A stretch of DNA of 64,000 nt from Buxus sempervirens (Eukaryota; Streptophyta; Magnoliopsida; Buxales; Buxaceae). Shown piece by piece: positions 1 through 12,237 of this stretch. The notes beneath the pieces were generated by a model, which made no database searches, had not been told where the DNA came from, and saw nothing but the letters and a program-made list of their open reading frames with translations. The position numbers were made by a program, and so were the translations under genes. Location of the stretch: positions 27,075,829 to 27,139,828 of the forward strand of contig OX387187.1 in NCBI GenBank assembly GCA_947561395.2, read 5' to 3'. Positions within the stretch are counted from its first letter, which is position 1, and each line of letters begins with the position of its first letter.

Positions 1-366
1 GAGTTAACGCCACTTCAAACTTCAAAGGAGAGAGTTGATGCAGATTCTGGCGAGAGAAATGATTGGAGAAATGTGAGGGAAAGAAAGAAAGAGAGAGAGA
101 GAGTGGCTACTAAATTACCAAAAAACCAAGAGAGAGAGAGAGAGGCTAATTTGAATTTAACCCTGAAGGAGTTAACGGAGGAGTTCGTTCCATTCCAATG
201 ACGTGCCCATGTCCTCCGCGTGGCGAATTTTCATACGAGCGGCAGTCTCAGCGGTAGAAAGCAGCGGTCGATGATATCAGCCCCTCCTCCACATGGTGGA
301 TGATGGACAAAAGATAGGGGGACTTTGTCCACATGCGGCATACATAGTATCATTTTCATGAATGCA
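1..366. other. Gene-free left flank with P450-upstream relic
   Basis: No convincing gene is seen. GA-rich runs occur around 80-150. Bases 281-343 resemble 57,627-57,685, the block about 135-190 bp upstream of the intact P450; both contain a GGACAAAAGAT run followed by a GTCCACA motif. This is therefore probably the old upstream region of the left P450 gene, now over 2 kb from its start codon because unrelated sequence lies between. Confidence 0.5.
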
Positions 367-453
367 TTTCATCCTCTTCGCTGCTGAACAAAAACCCTAA
401 AATTCCTAGCCTTTCATCCTCTTTGCTGCTGAACGAAAACCCTAAAATTCCAA
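367..453 (+). repeat. 45-bp tandem duplication with telo-box motifs
   Basis: Two near-identical 45-bp units (367-411 and 412-453). Each has TTTCATCCTCTT, GCTGCTGAAC and AAAACCCTAAAATTCC. The AAACCCTAA core is the plant telo-box, common in promoters and 5' leaders of translation-related genes. No recognisable gene follows, so this is a possible leftover promoter or leader. Confidence 0.5.
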
Positions 454-809
454 TCTGTGACTACAATTTTTTCTTCAATCCGACACCCTAACGGGAACAT
501 GACAGCGCCTGAGAGTTTCTCTGGGTGGACCCTGTTTCTCTCTTTTCTGTCGGACTTCAAAGATGAGTGGTACCAATGCAGATGTTCGGTGAAACTCTTC
601 TTCTCCTCCTTCTGGATTGCCCCACGAATATGTCGCAAAAACCCAGAAGCAGGGCAGTAACCAGGAGCCTCCACATCTTCATCCTCTCCTCCTGTGCGGT
701 CCCCGAATCATAGACAAGGTGGAAATGTGGAATGGAGCAACAAGCCTTAATGATGCTCTAGGTGAACAAATCAAGCAAGAGAGAGATAGCAAGAGCGGTT
801 GTGCAGGAT

Positions 810-1107
810 GGGGTGGCGTTGACGGGCGTTTAGGATTAGCGGGAGAAGTTGGAGAAGTTCCCGTGTGAAACTGAATACATCAAGCAAGAGAGAGAAACGG
901 TGAGGGCGGTGGAGGGACGGCCGGACGGGCGTTTAGAACTGGGGAAATTGATTTTAGTGGGGTGGCGTTGACGGGCATTTAGGATTAGCGGGAGAAGTTG
1001 GAGAAGTTCCCGTGTGAAACTGAATACATCAAGCAAGAGAGAGAAACAGCGAGGGCGGTGGAGGGACGGCCGGACGGGCGTTTAGAACTGGGGAAATTGA
1101 TTTTAGT
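810..1107 (+). repeat. 149-bp tandem duplication
   Basis: Two head-to-tail copies (810-958 and 959-1107), differing at only a few bases. Both contain GGGTGGCGTTGACGGGC, a GA-rich stretch and a GC-rich GGACGGCCGGACGGGCG segment. The block is GC-rich compared with its surroundings. No coding function is apparent. The high identity suggests a recent duplication. Confidence 0.85.
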
Positions 1108-2497
1108 AATATTTTTTAAAAACAATCCAGATTCACTCATATAATTCTCCGAAAATTGGAAAGCAGTGATTTTTTTAAAAATAATTGAGAATGAGTGTCA
1201 TTTAACTATTTAAGTATTTTACTACATATAAAAGCCTTCTTCCAAAAATACCCTCAAATGAATTCTACAGAACAATCATTATATATTGAATAAGCCTTCA
1301 TCCAAAAATACCCCTCAAATGACTTCAACCCATTTTTAGAAGCACAATCATTATATATTGAATCTAGACATAGTCCAATACCCACTGAATCATTATTATT
1401 AGTTTAGTAACTTAGAAATAAACCACTTATTGGTAACCTTTTCAAAAACAATTTTGGGTTTTTTAAAAGGAGAAAGCCTAAAACTTGAAAAACCATGTTT
1501 CAAAAGCATGTGTAAGCATCTATGCTAAATCAGTTTTCCAATTACCTACCAACACACAATTTTATAGATTTTTAAAATCATTTTCCAATTACCTACCAAC
1601 ACATTACTTAGCTTTTGAACTTAATTCAAACCAATAGTTTTAGATTACTCATTAGGATGGAATGGATTTTTTTATACACCCCTCCATCTTCCCATTTACA
1701 AATCTCTCTCTTCTTAGATTAGGAATGTTGAAGCGAAGAGTGAAAGAGATCCTGGTGAAATGATTTGAGGAGAGGCCTCTCTCTCTCTGCACTGGAGCAA
1801 AGAGTGGGATGTCCAAATTAACCAATAGAGGAGACTCCTCTCTCTCTGCCCTGGAGCGAAGAGTGGGATGTCCAGATTAACCAATAGAGGAGACTCCTCT
1901 CACTCTTTCCATATTGCAATTTTGCTTTTGAATATTTTTATTAAAGAAAAATTATTGATAGAAGGTGCCAAAAAAAAAAAAGAAAAAAGAAAAAAACACA
2001 AAAACAAAAACAAACAAACAAACAATAGACTATATTACACACACATCGAAAGAATCGCATCCTCTACATTATGTATTAATTTACTTGGTACAATTGCTAA
2101 ATGTATTAATTAATGATATATTATTTTTCCTTTTTTCAGGGCTTCAACTATACTTTTGTGAAGAAAAGAAAGAACCGACATTTTAAATATATAAAGCAGC
2201 TAGCATTTTCTCTCATAAATTATTTCTTATTTTATTAAATATATTCTATATTTTATCAAATAATAATGTTGCAAATATTTAATAATATTATTACTATTTA
2301 TATATGTTAATAATAATAAATTATTTCTTATCTACATCTGTACTATATATTAAGGCAGACAACATTCTAGCAAACAAACTGTACAAAAAAAAAAAGAAAA
2401 TAAAAGAAAACTAATTAACTTGGCAGTGCGAACTTTAGATAAAGCAATGTCACAAAGAAGAACCTGTGACACATCACAAGCTAAACATTCTTCATTA
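1108..2497. other. AT-rich gene-free region with short tandem repeats
   Basis: No gene is recognised. Bases 1,228-1,362 hold two diverged copies of a block containing AAGCCTTCATCCAAAAATAC. Bases 1,780-1,900 hold a 59-bp tandem repeat (AGAGTGGGATGTCC repeated). A-rich low-complexity DNA lies near 1,970-2,030. The last 30 bases before 2,498 match the leader of the intact P450 (CACATCACAAGCTAAACAT). Confidence 0.6.
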
Positions 2498-2556
2498 ATG
2501 GCTGTCATCATTTTTCCTTCCTTGCTTTATTTTCTTCTTTTACTTCTTCATGTTCT

Positions 2557-2963
2557 TGTTGGAGGAGGATGAAGAGAAAAGAGTCTCTTTGATTTCTTAA
2601 GAGGGAATAACAATGTAGGATACACACAAAAACACAAATAGAAAACCACCAAGAGAAGTGTACGTCCACTTCTCTTTCTCTTCAATTCTTTTTCTTTTCT
2701 TTCTTCATACAATAACACAATGACATTGACTACTTAAAGACAAAAGTAAATGACTAGTCAACCTGACTCTTTCCAATACAAACAAACTCAAGGTCCCAAT
2801 ACACCTAACTTAAGGTCCCAACACTTGAAAGCCTTTCCAAGATAAAACCTTTCCCAAGCTACTAATTCCCAACACACAATAACTCTAATGCATTTCCAAA
2901 ATATAAAACCTTTCCCAAACTACCAATTCCAACACACAATAAATTAAGTTTACATTTTCAACA
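2557..2963 (-). repeat. Copia LTR (3' LTR of the element)
   Basis: 407 bp, TG...CA, about 98.8% identical to the copy at 7,057-7,463. It lies at the element's downstream end because the element is on the minus strand. Confidence 0.95.
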
Positions 2964-2999
2964 TCCTCCTTTAAACTTAATTTCTTCCAACTCCAAGCA

Positions 3000-4692
3000 A
3001 AGTCCTTAGCTTGGTAAAAGTGGCATACTTGAGGGGCTTTGTGAAAATATCAGCAACTTGGTCATGTGTCTTCACATACTTCACTTGCACTTCATCCTTT
3101 GCAATGCATTCTCTAAGGAAATGATACCTTGTATCTATGTGTTTGCTTCTATTATGAAAAACTGGATTTTTAGCCAATGCAAGAGCAGACTTGTTATCAA
3201 CAAAAATTTCTGTAGCTTCCTTTCATGGCATGTGTATCTCTTTCAACATCCTTCTCAACCAAATAGCATGGCAAGCACAAGCAGTAGCCGCAACATACTC
3301 GGCTTCACATGTGGAGAGTGTAACAATTGGTTGTTTTTTCGAACTCCATGTAAAAGCCGTATTCCCCAAGTAGAAAACAATGCCACTAGTACTCTTCCGC
3401 TCATCCAAATCTCCAGCCCAATCACTATCACTGTATCCCACAAGCTTAAATTCATTAGAAAATGAATAAAGTAAGCCAAAATTGGTTGTACCTTTGATAT
3501 AACGAAGAATTCGTTTGGCCGCCTTGAAATGTGTTATGGTTGGTGCCTCCATATATCTACTAACAAGCCCAACTCCATATAATATATCTGGCCGTGTGCA
3601 AGTTAAGTATCTTAAGCTTCCAACAAGACTCTTGAACATTGTAGAGTCCACCTTTTCTCCTTTCTCATGCCTTGATAGCTTCACTCCACATTCTACTGGA
3701 GTATTCACTACTTGACAATCTTCCATCTTGAACTTTGTAAGGATCTCTTTTGCAAAACCTTCTTGGGAAACAAAAATCCCTTCCTCCGTTTGTTTGATCT
3801 CAATGCCAAGATAATAAGACATGAGACCAATATCGGTCATTTCAAACTCCTTAGCCATTGCTTGCTTGAACTCTCCAAACATACTTGGGTCATTACCCGT
3901 AAAGATCAAATCATCAACATAAATGCATACAATCAAAATACTTTCATTACGCACCTTAGCATAGAGAGCATGCTCATGTGGGCACTTTGTAAACCCATTT
4001 TCTTGGAAATAGTTGTCAATTCTACTATTCCATGCTCTTGGTGCTTGCGTCAAGCCATACAAGGCTTTCTTTAATTTCAACACTTTGTCTTCATGGCCTT
4101 TGATCACATAACCCAAAGGTTGCTCCATATATACTTCTTTTTCAAGCACTCCATTCAAGAAAGCCGATTTGACGTCCATTTGAAATATCTTCCACTTGTT
4201 TTGAGTCGCAAGTGAGATGATCATACGAATGGTCTCTAACCGTGAAACAGGTGCAAAGACTTCATCATAGTCAATGCCGGGATGTTGACTGTATCCCTTG
4301 GCTACTAACCTTGCTTTGTTTCTTTCAACTTCACCTTTAGCATTTTTCTTTTCTTTGAACACCCACTTTACTCCAATGGGTTTTTGGCCTTTTGGAATGG
4401 TTGCTAACTCCCATGTATCATTTTTCTTTATCGCCTTGATCTCCTCGTCCATAGCAAGTCTCCACTTTTCATCTTTCATTGCTTCTTCAAAGCTTATTGG
4501 CTTACAATCTGCAAAGAGGCAAAAGAGGTTCAAATCTTCATTTAAAATTTCCATTACCTCATAAAGGTCATTAAGACTTCTCATTCTTGGTTGCCTTTCA
4601 CTAGAACTTCCTTCAGAAGATGATGAAGGTGTAGTAGGATTTGTTGGTGATAAAGGAGGTGTTGTAGTCTCTTGAACTTCATTTCCTTCCAC
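3000..4692 (-). pseudogene. Copia reverse transcriptase and RNase H region (fossil)
   Basis: Plant copia reverse transcriptase. The N-terminal part has the GVKWVFKEK motif, followed by FQMDVKSAFLNG, the active-site motif YVDDLIFTGN near 3,925, and RNase H motifs such as DWAGDLDERKSTSG near 3,410 and CEAEYVAA near 3,290. Part of a retrotransposon fossil; no host role is inferred. Confidence 0.9.
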
Positions 4693-4974
4693 TTATTTTT
4701 CATGGAATGGAAAGAAATCAAATTCCTTCTTATCTTCATCACTCCAATCCCATGAACCTTCTTCATTGAACTCCACATCTCTACTAACAATCACCTTGCC
4801 GTTGCTTGGGTTGTAGAGCTTGTAGCCTTTGGAACTTCTATCATACCCAACAAAGATATGCTTCTTGCTTTTGTCATCAAGCTTGGTCCTTTCTTGATCA
4901 GGTACATGTACATAGCCAATACTCCCGAAAACTTTCAAATGAGAGACACTTGGCTTCCTTCCACTCCATGCTTC

Positions 4975-7019
4975 TTAGGGTGTTGAATTCCATACACTTC
5001 TTTTAGGACTCCAGTTTGATAGGTACATGGCACAATCAACCACTTCCGACCAAAACTCTTTAGGCATTCCCTTCGTCTTCAACATGCTTCGAACCATATT
5101 AAGAATGGTCCTATTATTTCTTTCAACGACACCATTTTGCTGTGGAGATCTAGGAACCGTCATGGGTCGATGAATTCCATGAGCTTCACAAAACTCATTA
5201 AATTCATTAGAAGTAAACTCACCCCCTCTATCCGTTCTCAAAGCTTTAATACAATAGCTACTTTGATTTTCAACAAGTGCTTTGAATTTCTTAAAAGCAC
5301 TAAATACATCAGATTTTTCTTTCAAAAAATAAACCCATGTTTTTCTACTAAAGTCATCAATAAAAAGAAGAAAGTACCGATTTTTACCGAACGAAGAAAG
5401 CTTGATCGGTCCACAAACATCGGCATGAACAAGTTGGAGAGGTTTACTTGCTCTTGTTGTGGCTTCTTTTGGAAAACACTTTCGGAATTGCTTACCAACG
5501 AGACATCCTTCATATACTTGATTGGGTTGATCAATAGGTGGTAAGCCAGTCACCATCCTCTTCTGAGACAACAGCTTCAGTCCATCAAAGTTAACATGTC
5601 CAAGCCTCAAATGCCAAAGCCAAGAAGAATCTTTCACACATGCTTTAAGACATTTAGCTACATCAGTTTGAATATCAAGCAAAAACATTCTATTGCTTGT
5701 CATGGGCACTTTAGCTATCATATTGCCCAAGTCATCTTGTAGTACAAGACTACAATTTTTCATGTGGATCTCATAATCTTTCTCCAAAAGCTGTCCCAAA
5801 CTCAAAATGTTACTTTTCATGCTTGGAACATAATAGACATCATTCATAAATTGATGGCCTCCATTTTTTAAGCAAATAAGGATTGTACCTTTCCCTTCAA
5901 TTGGAACTTTGGACAAGTCTCCAAAAGTCACGAACCCGGTCACCGATTCATCAAGTTCCACGAACTTGTATTTTTCTCCACACATGTGATTGCTTGCTGC
6001 ATTGTCAAGATACCACCAATCTTTCTTGCCCCTTTCGTCTCCTTTGTGTGCAAGTAGCAAAGTAGGACTTGCTTCCTCATTCTCTACATGATTGGCTTTC
6101 TCTTCAACACTTTTAGAACTCCAACACTCCGAGGCATAGTGGCTGTATTTTTGACAATTGTAACACTTGATATTGGACTTGTCATATTGTTTTCCTGTTT
6201 GCCTCAAGTAATTACCTCTACCACGAATTCTTGAGGATTGACCCCTCTCTTCATTGTTGGAGTTTTGATAGCTTTGTCTACCTCGTCCTCGTCCTCTTCC
6301 TCGGCTTTGTCCACGTCCACGTCCTCTTCCTCGTTGACTTTTTTCATGCTCTTCATCCTTCTCCTTTATTGAAAGCTTGGTGGCTAGGACATGCTCAACC
6401 GAACCCTCCTTCTTATTGATTCTCTCTTCATGGGCTTGTAGAGAACCCAAAAGTTGATCAATGGTCATATTGTCCAAATCTTTGGACTCTTCTATAGCTA
6501 CCACAATATAATCAAACTTAGAATGCAACGAGTGAAAGATCTTCTCAATCACACGGACATCCTCCAATTTTTCTCCAAACCTCTTCATTTGATTTACTAT
6601 TGTTAACACCCTTGAAAAGAAATCTGTAATTAATTCAGATTCCTGCATTCGTATTGCTTCAAACTCTCCTTGTAGCGTCTGAAGCGGCACCTTCTTCACT
6701 TTATCAACTCCATGATAGGAATTTCGTAGGATCTCTCATGCTTGCTTGGCTGTGGTTGCATTCGCCACTTTCTCAAACATTGATTCATCCAAACACTGAT
6801 GGATGAGGGTAAGAGCTTGTTGATCCTTCTTCCACAACTTCTGCAAAGACTCCTTCTATGTAGGATTCAACATAGCTTCATTTTGAGGTTCATCACAACC
6901 TCTGTCTATAATCTCCCATGCATCTTGAGATCCAAGCAATGCCTTCATACGAATACACCACGTCTCATAGTTCTCCTTCATCAAATGAGGGAACTGAAAT
7001 GGAAACGTTGAGTTTGCCA
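4975..7019 (-). pseudogene. Copia gag, protease and integrase region (fossil)
   Basis: The gag region starts near 7,019 with the copia-type MANSTFPFQFP start. An RG-rich tract and a CX2CX4HX4C zinc knuckle ([14 protein letters not shown]) lie near 6,150. A protease-like segment with ASNHMCG is near 5,985. The integrase zinc region ([11 protein letters not shown]) is near 5,600, and the catalytic core ([24 protein letters not shown]) is at 5,425-5,110. The region is broken. Confidence 0.88.
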
Positions 7020-7056
7020 TTTCCAGGATCAAACACTTGATGCTCTAATACCACTT

Positions 7057-7463
7057 TGTTGGAGGAGGATGAAGAGAAAAGAGTTTCTTTGATTTCTTAA
7101 GAGGGGATAACAATGTAGGATACACACAAAAACACAAATAGAAAACCACCAAGAGAAGTGTGCGTCCACTTCTCTTTCTCTTCAATTCTTTTTCTTTTCT
7201 TTCTTCATACAATAACACAATGACATTGACTACTTAAAGACAAAAGTAAATGACTAGTCAACATGACTCTTTCCAATACAAACAAACTCAAGGTCCCAAT
7301 ACAACTAACTTAAGGTCCCAACACTTGAAAGCCTTTCCAAGATAAAACCTTTCCCAAGCTACTAATTCCCAACACACAATAACTCTAATGCATTTCCAAA
7401 ATATAAAACCTTTCCCAAACTACCAATTCCAACACACAATAAATTAAGTTTACATTTTCAACA
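7057..7463 (-). repeat. Copia LTR (5' LTR of the element)
   Basis: 407-bp partner of 2,557-2,963. It abuts the primer-binding site at 7,042-7,053 and the target-site duplication at 7,464-7,468. Confidence 0.95.
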
Positions 7464-9406
7464 GTTCTCACTTTACTCATTCTCAACCACTACACCAGAA
7501 AACTCAAGCAAGAAAAGCTTCCTCCTAGCCCTCCTAAGCTACCCATGATAGGTAACCTGCATCAAATTGGTAAAATCCCTCACTACTCATTATTTCAACT
7601 TTCTAAGAAATATGGCCCCATCATGTTGTTGCACCTTGGTCGTGTACCCACCCTTGTAGTTTCTTCTGCTGAGATAGCAAAACAAGTCTTGAAAACTCAA
7701 GATCTTGATTGCTATAGTAGGCCTCTCCATGTTGGGTCTAGAAGGCTTTCTTATAATTTCTTAGATATTGCTTTCTCACCATATAGTCACAACTGGAGGG
7801 AGTTGAGAAAGCTTTGTATTCTTGAGCTATTTAGCACCAAAAGGGTGCAGTCATTTAGACTGTCGAGGGAAAAAGAGGTTGCTTCCTTCATAAAATCCAT
7901 CTCTCAAGCTTCATCATTAAGTGTAATCAACCTCAGAGAGTGGTTGTCCTCTCTATTAGATGGCATAGTCTGTAAAATGGCTTTTGGTAACAGTTGTCCA
8001 GGAAGAGAACTTGATATTAGCAGATTCCTGGAAGTAAAATATGAAGCCTTGGCCATTTTGGGTGGTTCCTCTGCATCTGACCCTTTTGGGCCAATAGGGT
8101 TTATCTGGGACACATTAAGTGGCTATCATGCAAGGATTGAGAAGATTTTCCATGAATTTGATGATTTCTACCAACGGGTTATTGATGACCACCTTGATCC
8201 AAGCAGGCTGCAACCTAAAACTGAAGATATCATAGACATCATGCTTAGATTGCAGAAAGATGAATCAAATGTAATTCAAATCACAAAGGAGCATATCAAG
8301 GCGATAATCATGGTATATCTCCATATTTTCTTTTCTTTTGCTTTCGTTGATATCACTTTGGATTCTCAACCCCATATCAAAGTGATTTTTTTTCTTAATT
8401 TTTGGCTTCTGAAATGGAAAAAAAATTACTTTTAAAAGTAAAATCAATATTTGGTTAGTAACCTATGAAGTAATTTTTTGCTGCTTAGTTGATGCAAAAA
8501 GAAAAAAAAAGGAGGGGAAGGGAATGGGATTCTTTGGCTTTTAAAGAAAAGGAACTAATCATTGGATCTCACTGGAAGCAGGACTATTATTTTACTTTTC
8601 TTAAAATATTAGATATGAAAATTTTCAAGATATATATATTCTTGTTTTCTTCTAAAAAATGACAAAGATATATTTTTATGGTAGGTACTGAATTAAGAAA
8701 GTGAAGGGATTAGTTTTCCATTTGAATACTTAATTTTATCATTTGGAACAATGAAAGTTGTTAATTATTTATGTTTGCAATTGCAATATAGAACATTTTT
8801 ATTGGTGGAACTACAAGTCCTGCTGCGACAATAGAGTGGGCAATGGTGGAGCTTATTAAAAACCCAAGAGTGATGAAGAAAGCACAAGAGGAAATTCGAA
8901 GTTATATTGGAAGGAAAGCGATGGTTAATGAAAGTGATCTTGTTCAGCTTCAATTCCTTCAAATGGTGCTAAAAGAGACTCTAAGATTGCATCCTCCAGG
9001 AAAATTTTTGGTCCCACGTGAAACTGTACGTCACTGCAAGATCAATGGATATGACATCTACCCCAAGACAAGAATACATGTGAATGTATGGTCTCTAGGG
9101 AGAGATCCCAAATATTGGGAGAACCCAAATGAATTCAGACCAGAGAGGTTTGAAAACAAGTCCATTGATTTCAAAGGTCAAGATTTTGAGTTCTTACCAT
9201 TTGGAGCTGGTAGAAGGGTTTGCCCGACAATATATATGGGGACAGTAATAATGGAGCTTACATTGGCAAATCTTCTATACGGCTTTGATTGGGAGTTGCC
9301 CTACAGGATTGCGAAAGAAGATATCGACATGGATGAAGTAGCTTCTGGTGTTTCACCAGTTCAAAAGAAAACAGCACTCGAGCTTTTGCCCAAAAATTAC
9401 ATATAA

Positions 9407-10700
9407 AAATGTAAATGAAGGAGTCTAATGTAATTATAGGCAATCAACCCATATCTAATTAACTATTATAAATTTGTTGTTATAAATTTCCCAATCATGT
9501 ATAAATGTTAGTTTGGTATTTGGATAAGAAGGATAAAGGGAATGAGAGACTTCGTATAGCTCTCCTGATTTCCAGTTCTTATAAACTTAACTCCCACTCT
9601 ATCCCTCTCTCTCTCAAGCTATCTTTGATTGGTGTAAAGCTCAAAGATCTAATAGCCTTCATAGACAAATTAAAGCAAAATATGACCATCCAAGGACGCC
9701 ATTGGTCTGACCTGAATACAAGAATAGGCTTCGCCACATCAAAGGCAAATCCGAATTGATGCAAGCAAAGCTGTCAACAATTGTGGCCAAACCAACTGGT
9801 TTTCCTCAAATCAAATCAAGCGTCCTCTGCAACCTAAGACGAAAGGAAGGAGGGATTGTGATCATTGTTACAATTGTTATGAAAAGTTAATGGCAAGACA
9901 CAATGTACAACTCAAATTATTTCTTGGATGGTATGACAAGGAGAAGGGTGACACAATGAAGGGTGACCCCACTAAATAGGTGGGGAATTGCAAAAAGATT
10001 AGTAGTAAAACATGGCTGAAGCACAAGCAATACTAAGCGTAAGCAATCATAACTTCATAAGCACTTAGTTCTGTAAAAATTGCAAAAGATGAATTTTATA
10101 AAAGTTCTGTAAAAATTAAGCAATTAGTTCTAATATTACTAGGCTCATGAACGAAGTCAGCATTGTATGTTTTCTGACGGGTTTCATCATTCCATGACTA
10201 AGGAGAATGCAAACAGAAACTGAAAATTAACTAAAATTTTTCAGACACCTCATCATGTTTCAGTGCAGTCCACACCAACCTGGGAACTGCAGAATCCTGT
10301 GAGTTACAGACAGCCCACGTTCAGGGCACTTTGTGAATTAAGATGAGGACGTAATTAGAAGTTCTGAATGAGTGCAATTTGACTTTAGTGCAATAAGGGG
10401 CTGATGACTTCCGTAATTTGTATTATTCATAGAGCACCCATAATACTTGAAGGAGCTGATGGAGAATTAAAAAACAGAGTACCATGTCCAAGTTCTATCA
10501 CATATTTTTAGCCTTAGTGCTATCACGAATTATACGAAAAAATTATAGAGCAAGTGCTTTGCAAAGAGATCCATGTTGACAGCAAAAAATATTCCAGAAA
10601 TTTCTATAATAACAAGAAAATAGCCATCAATAATGCGGAGAAACAACACAATTTATATGCTGTACTAATCTTAAGCAACCTCTTTATTGCAATCGTTCCA
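9407..10700. other. P450 3' flank, gene-free
   Basis: Up to about 10,050 this region is colinear with 59,646-60,330 downstream of the intact P450. Shared stretches include CCCAATCATGTATAAATG and AAATTATTTCTTGGATGG. The duplication that made the two P450 genes therefore reached several hundred bases past the stop codon. From 10,050 to 10,700 nothing is recognised. Confidence 0.65.
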
Positions 10701-10914
10701 TCACCTAGAGATGGCGAAAACGACGATATCTAAAAGGTGGCAAAACGACGACAATGTTTCAACATTGAACTCTAATGGCACACCAGTCATTCCACAACCC
10801 TAAAATAGGGTTTTTCAAACACGAAGGCAATGTTTCAACACCAACATTTACTATTCTCCTACTGGGAGAAATGTTGAATCGCAAAGGGAACAATAGAAAC
10901 CGCTTACCGTCACC

Positions 10915-11330
10915 GGAGAAGACGCTCGACGACGACGAAGAAGATGATCGGAATTTGGGTTGAAGGAAGCATGATGACAACGAAGATGACTGCGGTTGGA
11001 GAAAAAGAAGACCATAGCCAAGCTTGTGGACTGCTTTAGAAGCAAGACCGGAGAAGACGCTCGACGATGACGAAGAAGATGATCGGAATTTGGGTTGAAG
11101 GAAGCATGATGACAATGAAGATGACTGCAGTTGGAGAAAAAGAACATAGCCAAGCATGTGGACCACTTTAGAAGCAAGAAAGCAATTTCGAAGGACAATG
11201 AAATTAAAACTGGAAGCATGATGACAACGAAGATGACTGCAGTTGGAGAAAAAGAAGACCATAGCCAAGCATGTGGACCGCTTTAGAAGCAAGAAAGCAA
11301 TTTCGAAGAACAATGAAATTAAAACTTATA
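10915..11330. repeat. 135-bp tandem repeat, about three copies
   Basis: A unit starting GGAGAAGACGCTCGACGA occurs at 10,915 and 11,050 (period 135). A third, 5'-truncated copy starts at 11,212 with GGAAGCATGATGAC. The second and third copies share a tail ending AATGAAATTAAAACT. The open frames across it on the minus strand are serine-rich repeats with no known domain. I take them as a by-product of the repeat. Confidence 0.7.
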
Positions 11331-11954
11331 TATATATAATTCCTTTTTTTTTTTTTTTTTGGAAAAGGTAAATTTATATTCCAAAAAGAGAGATAAAGAA
11401 GTTCATTCATATGCGAACCCAGGAATAGCATTAAGCTTTAGGCTGCGACTGGGGTTGCTTAGTTAAGTGCTTTTTTGAGTTTATAGCTTAATAAAGCACT
11501 TTTGTAAGTTACAATCTTGTTTGGTAATGTGAAATGGATACACACTTATCCAGTAGAGGCAGGCTACCCACAGGGAGAAGTTGCTCTGAACAGCTTATCC
11601 TTCCTTCATTGTCTTCTTCGTCTCTAAGCTTAGGTGGCATTTGGCCTGGCTTATGCTTATGGGTGAGCACTTTTGAAGATGAGCTTGAACGAAAGGTATT
11701 ATCCACAATCATCAATAGTTGATTATTCAAAACAAGAACGTGTTTGGTAAACCACCACTTAAAAGAGGATTGGGGGACGGTATTAGTTGCAGATACCGTC
11801 AAAGCTGCTGGTTGGATCCTCATTCGCAACAAGCATTAGATGCTGCAGGTTCTCATTCCCAACGAAGATTAGATGTTGCTTTCCTGCGAAGATTAGATGT
11901 TGCCGGTCTGATCGTCTTTAAGTTCTCTTATCCACATTCCCTTTGAACTTGTCA

Positions 11955-12005
11955 ATGGATTCTTTCTTTGTCTTGGATCTTGGCTTTCACATTATCGATG
12001 GTGCC
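11955..12005 (-). pseudogene. Ubiquitin-like fragment inside the Harbinger element
   Basis: The minus strand reads TIDNVKAKIQDKE followed by RIH and a stop. This matches ubiquitin residues of the first helix (TIDNVKAKIQDKEGI). It lies in the same frame as an upstream stretch (12,042-12,272, containing FGLLPRGELWLLDNEDHQ), with one stop between. That upstream stretch is not recognised and may come from the same donor. About 17 residues match, so this is a fragment only. Confidence 0.55.
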
Positions 12006-12237
12006 GAACGTCATAAGCACCAGGTCGTCAATGTGCACAAGCTATATGGCATAACCTGTGACCATTTCAGTTTCTTCAGCTAGTAAAGGAGGAGGCTTTA
12101 GCATGTGTTTGATGAGTTCGATCTGATGGTCTTCGTTATCCAACAACCAGAGTTCACCTCTTGGTAACAGACCAAATAGGGTTTCAAGTGGTGGAAAACG
12201 AGCTTCCAGTAGTGGAAGATATTGCTCCACTTCCAAA

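Larger units (their letters stand above)
2557..7463 (-). mobile_element. Ty1/copia LTR retrotransposon, young, broken
   Basis: A fossil 4.9-kb element lying on the minus strand. It has two 407-bp LTRs (2,557-2,963 and 7,057-7,463) beginning TGTTGG and ending CAACA, and a 5-bp target duplication GTTCT (2,552-2,556 and 7,464-7,468). Beside the right-hand LTR is a primer-binding site like the initiator-Met-tRNA type (7,042-7,053). Beside the left-hand LTR is a purine-rich tract (2,964-2,975). Parts in order on the minus strand: gag with zinc knuckle, protease, integrase, reverse transcriptase and RNase H, the copia order. The LTRs differ at about 5 of 407 positions. At usual plant rates that suggests roughly half a million years, or more in a slow-evolving tree. 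The coding region has a few breaks, so it is not whole. Confidence 0.95.
2498..9406 (+). pseudogene. Cytochrome P450, CYP71 clan, split by copia insertion
   Basis: Microsomal haem-thiolate monooxygenase of the CYP71 type; substrate unknown. The start is ATG 2,498, by comparison with the intact paralogue. Exon 1 is 2,498-2,556 plus 7,469-8,312, split near codon 19 in the membrane anchor by a copia element with duplicated target GTTCT. The intron is 8,313-8,791 (GT..AG, phase 0). Exon 2 is 8,792-9,406. Without the insertion the frame is open for 505 codons. Visible motifs: hydrophobic N-terminus, proline hinge reading PPSPP (PPGPP in the paralogue), I-helix GGTTS, KETLR for ExxR, FRPERF, and haem loop FGAGRRVCP. 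Everything outside the insertion is intact, so the gene was disabled recently. A product starting at the internal Met at 7,545 would lack the membrane anchor. Confidence 0.9.

Noticed and set aside
414-674. Overlapping open frames on both strands near 414-868
   Set aside because: No domain is recognised, and the frames sit in GA/CT-rich, duplicated DNA. I see no support for a real gene beyond the open frame.
10759-11313. 184-codon serine-rich frame on the minus strand
   Set aside because: It is produced by the 135-bp tandem repeat; the repeated residues follow the DNA repeat and no domain is present.
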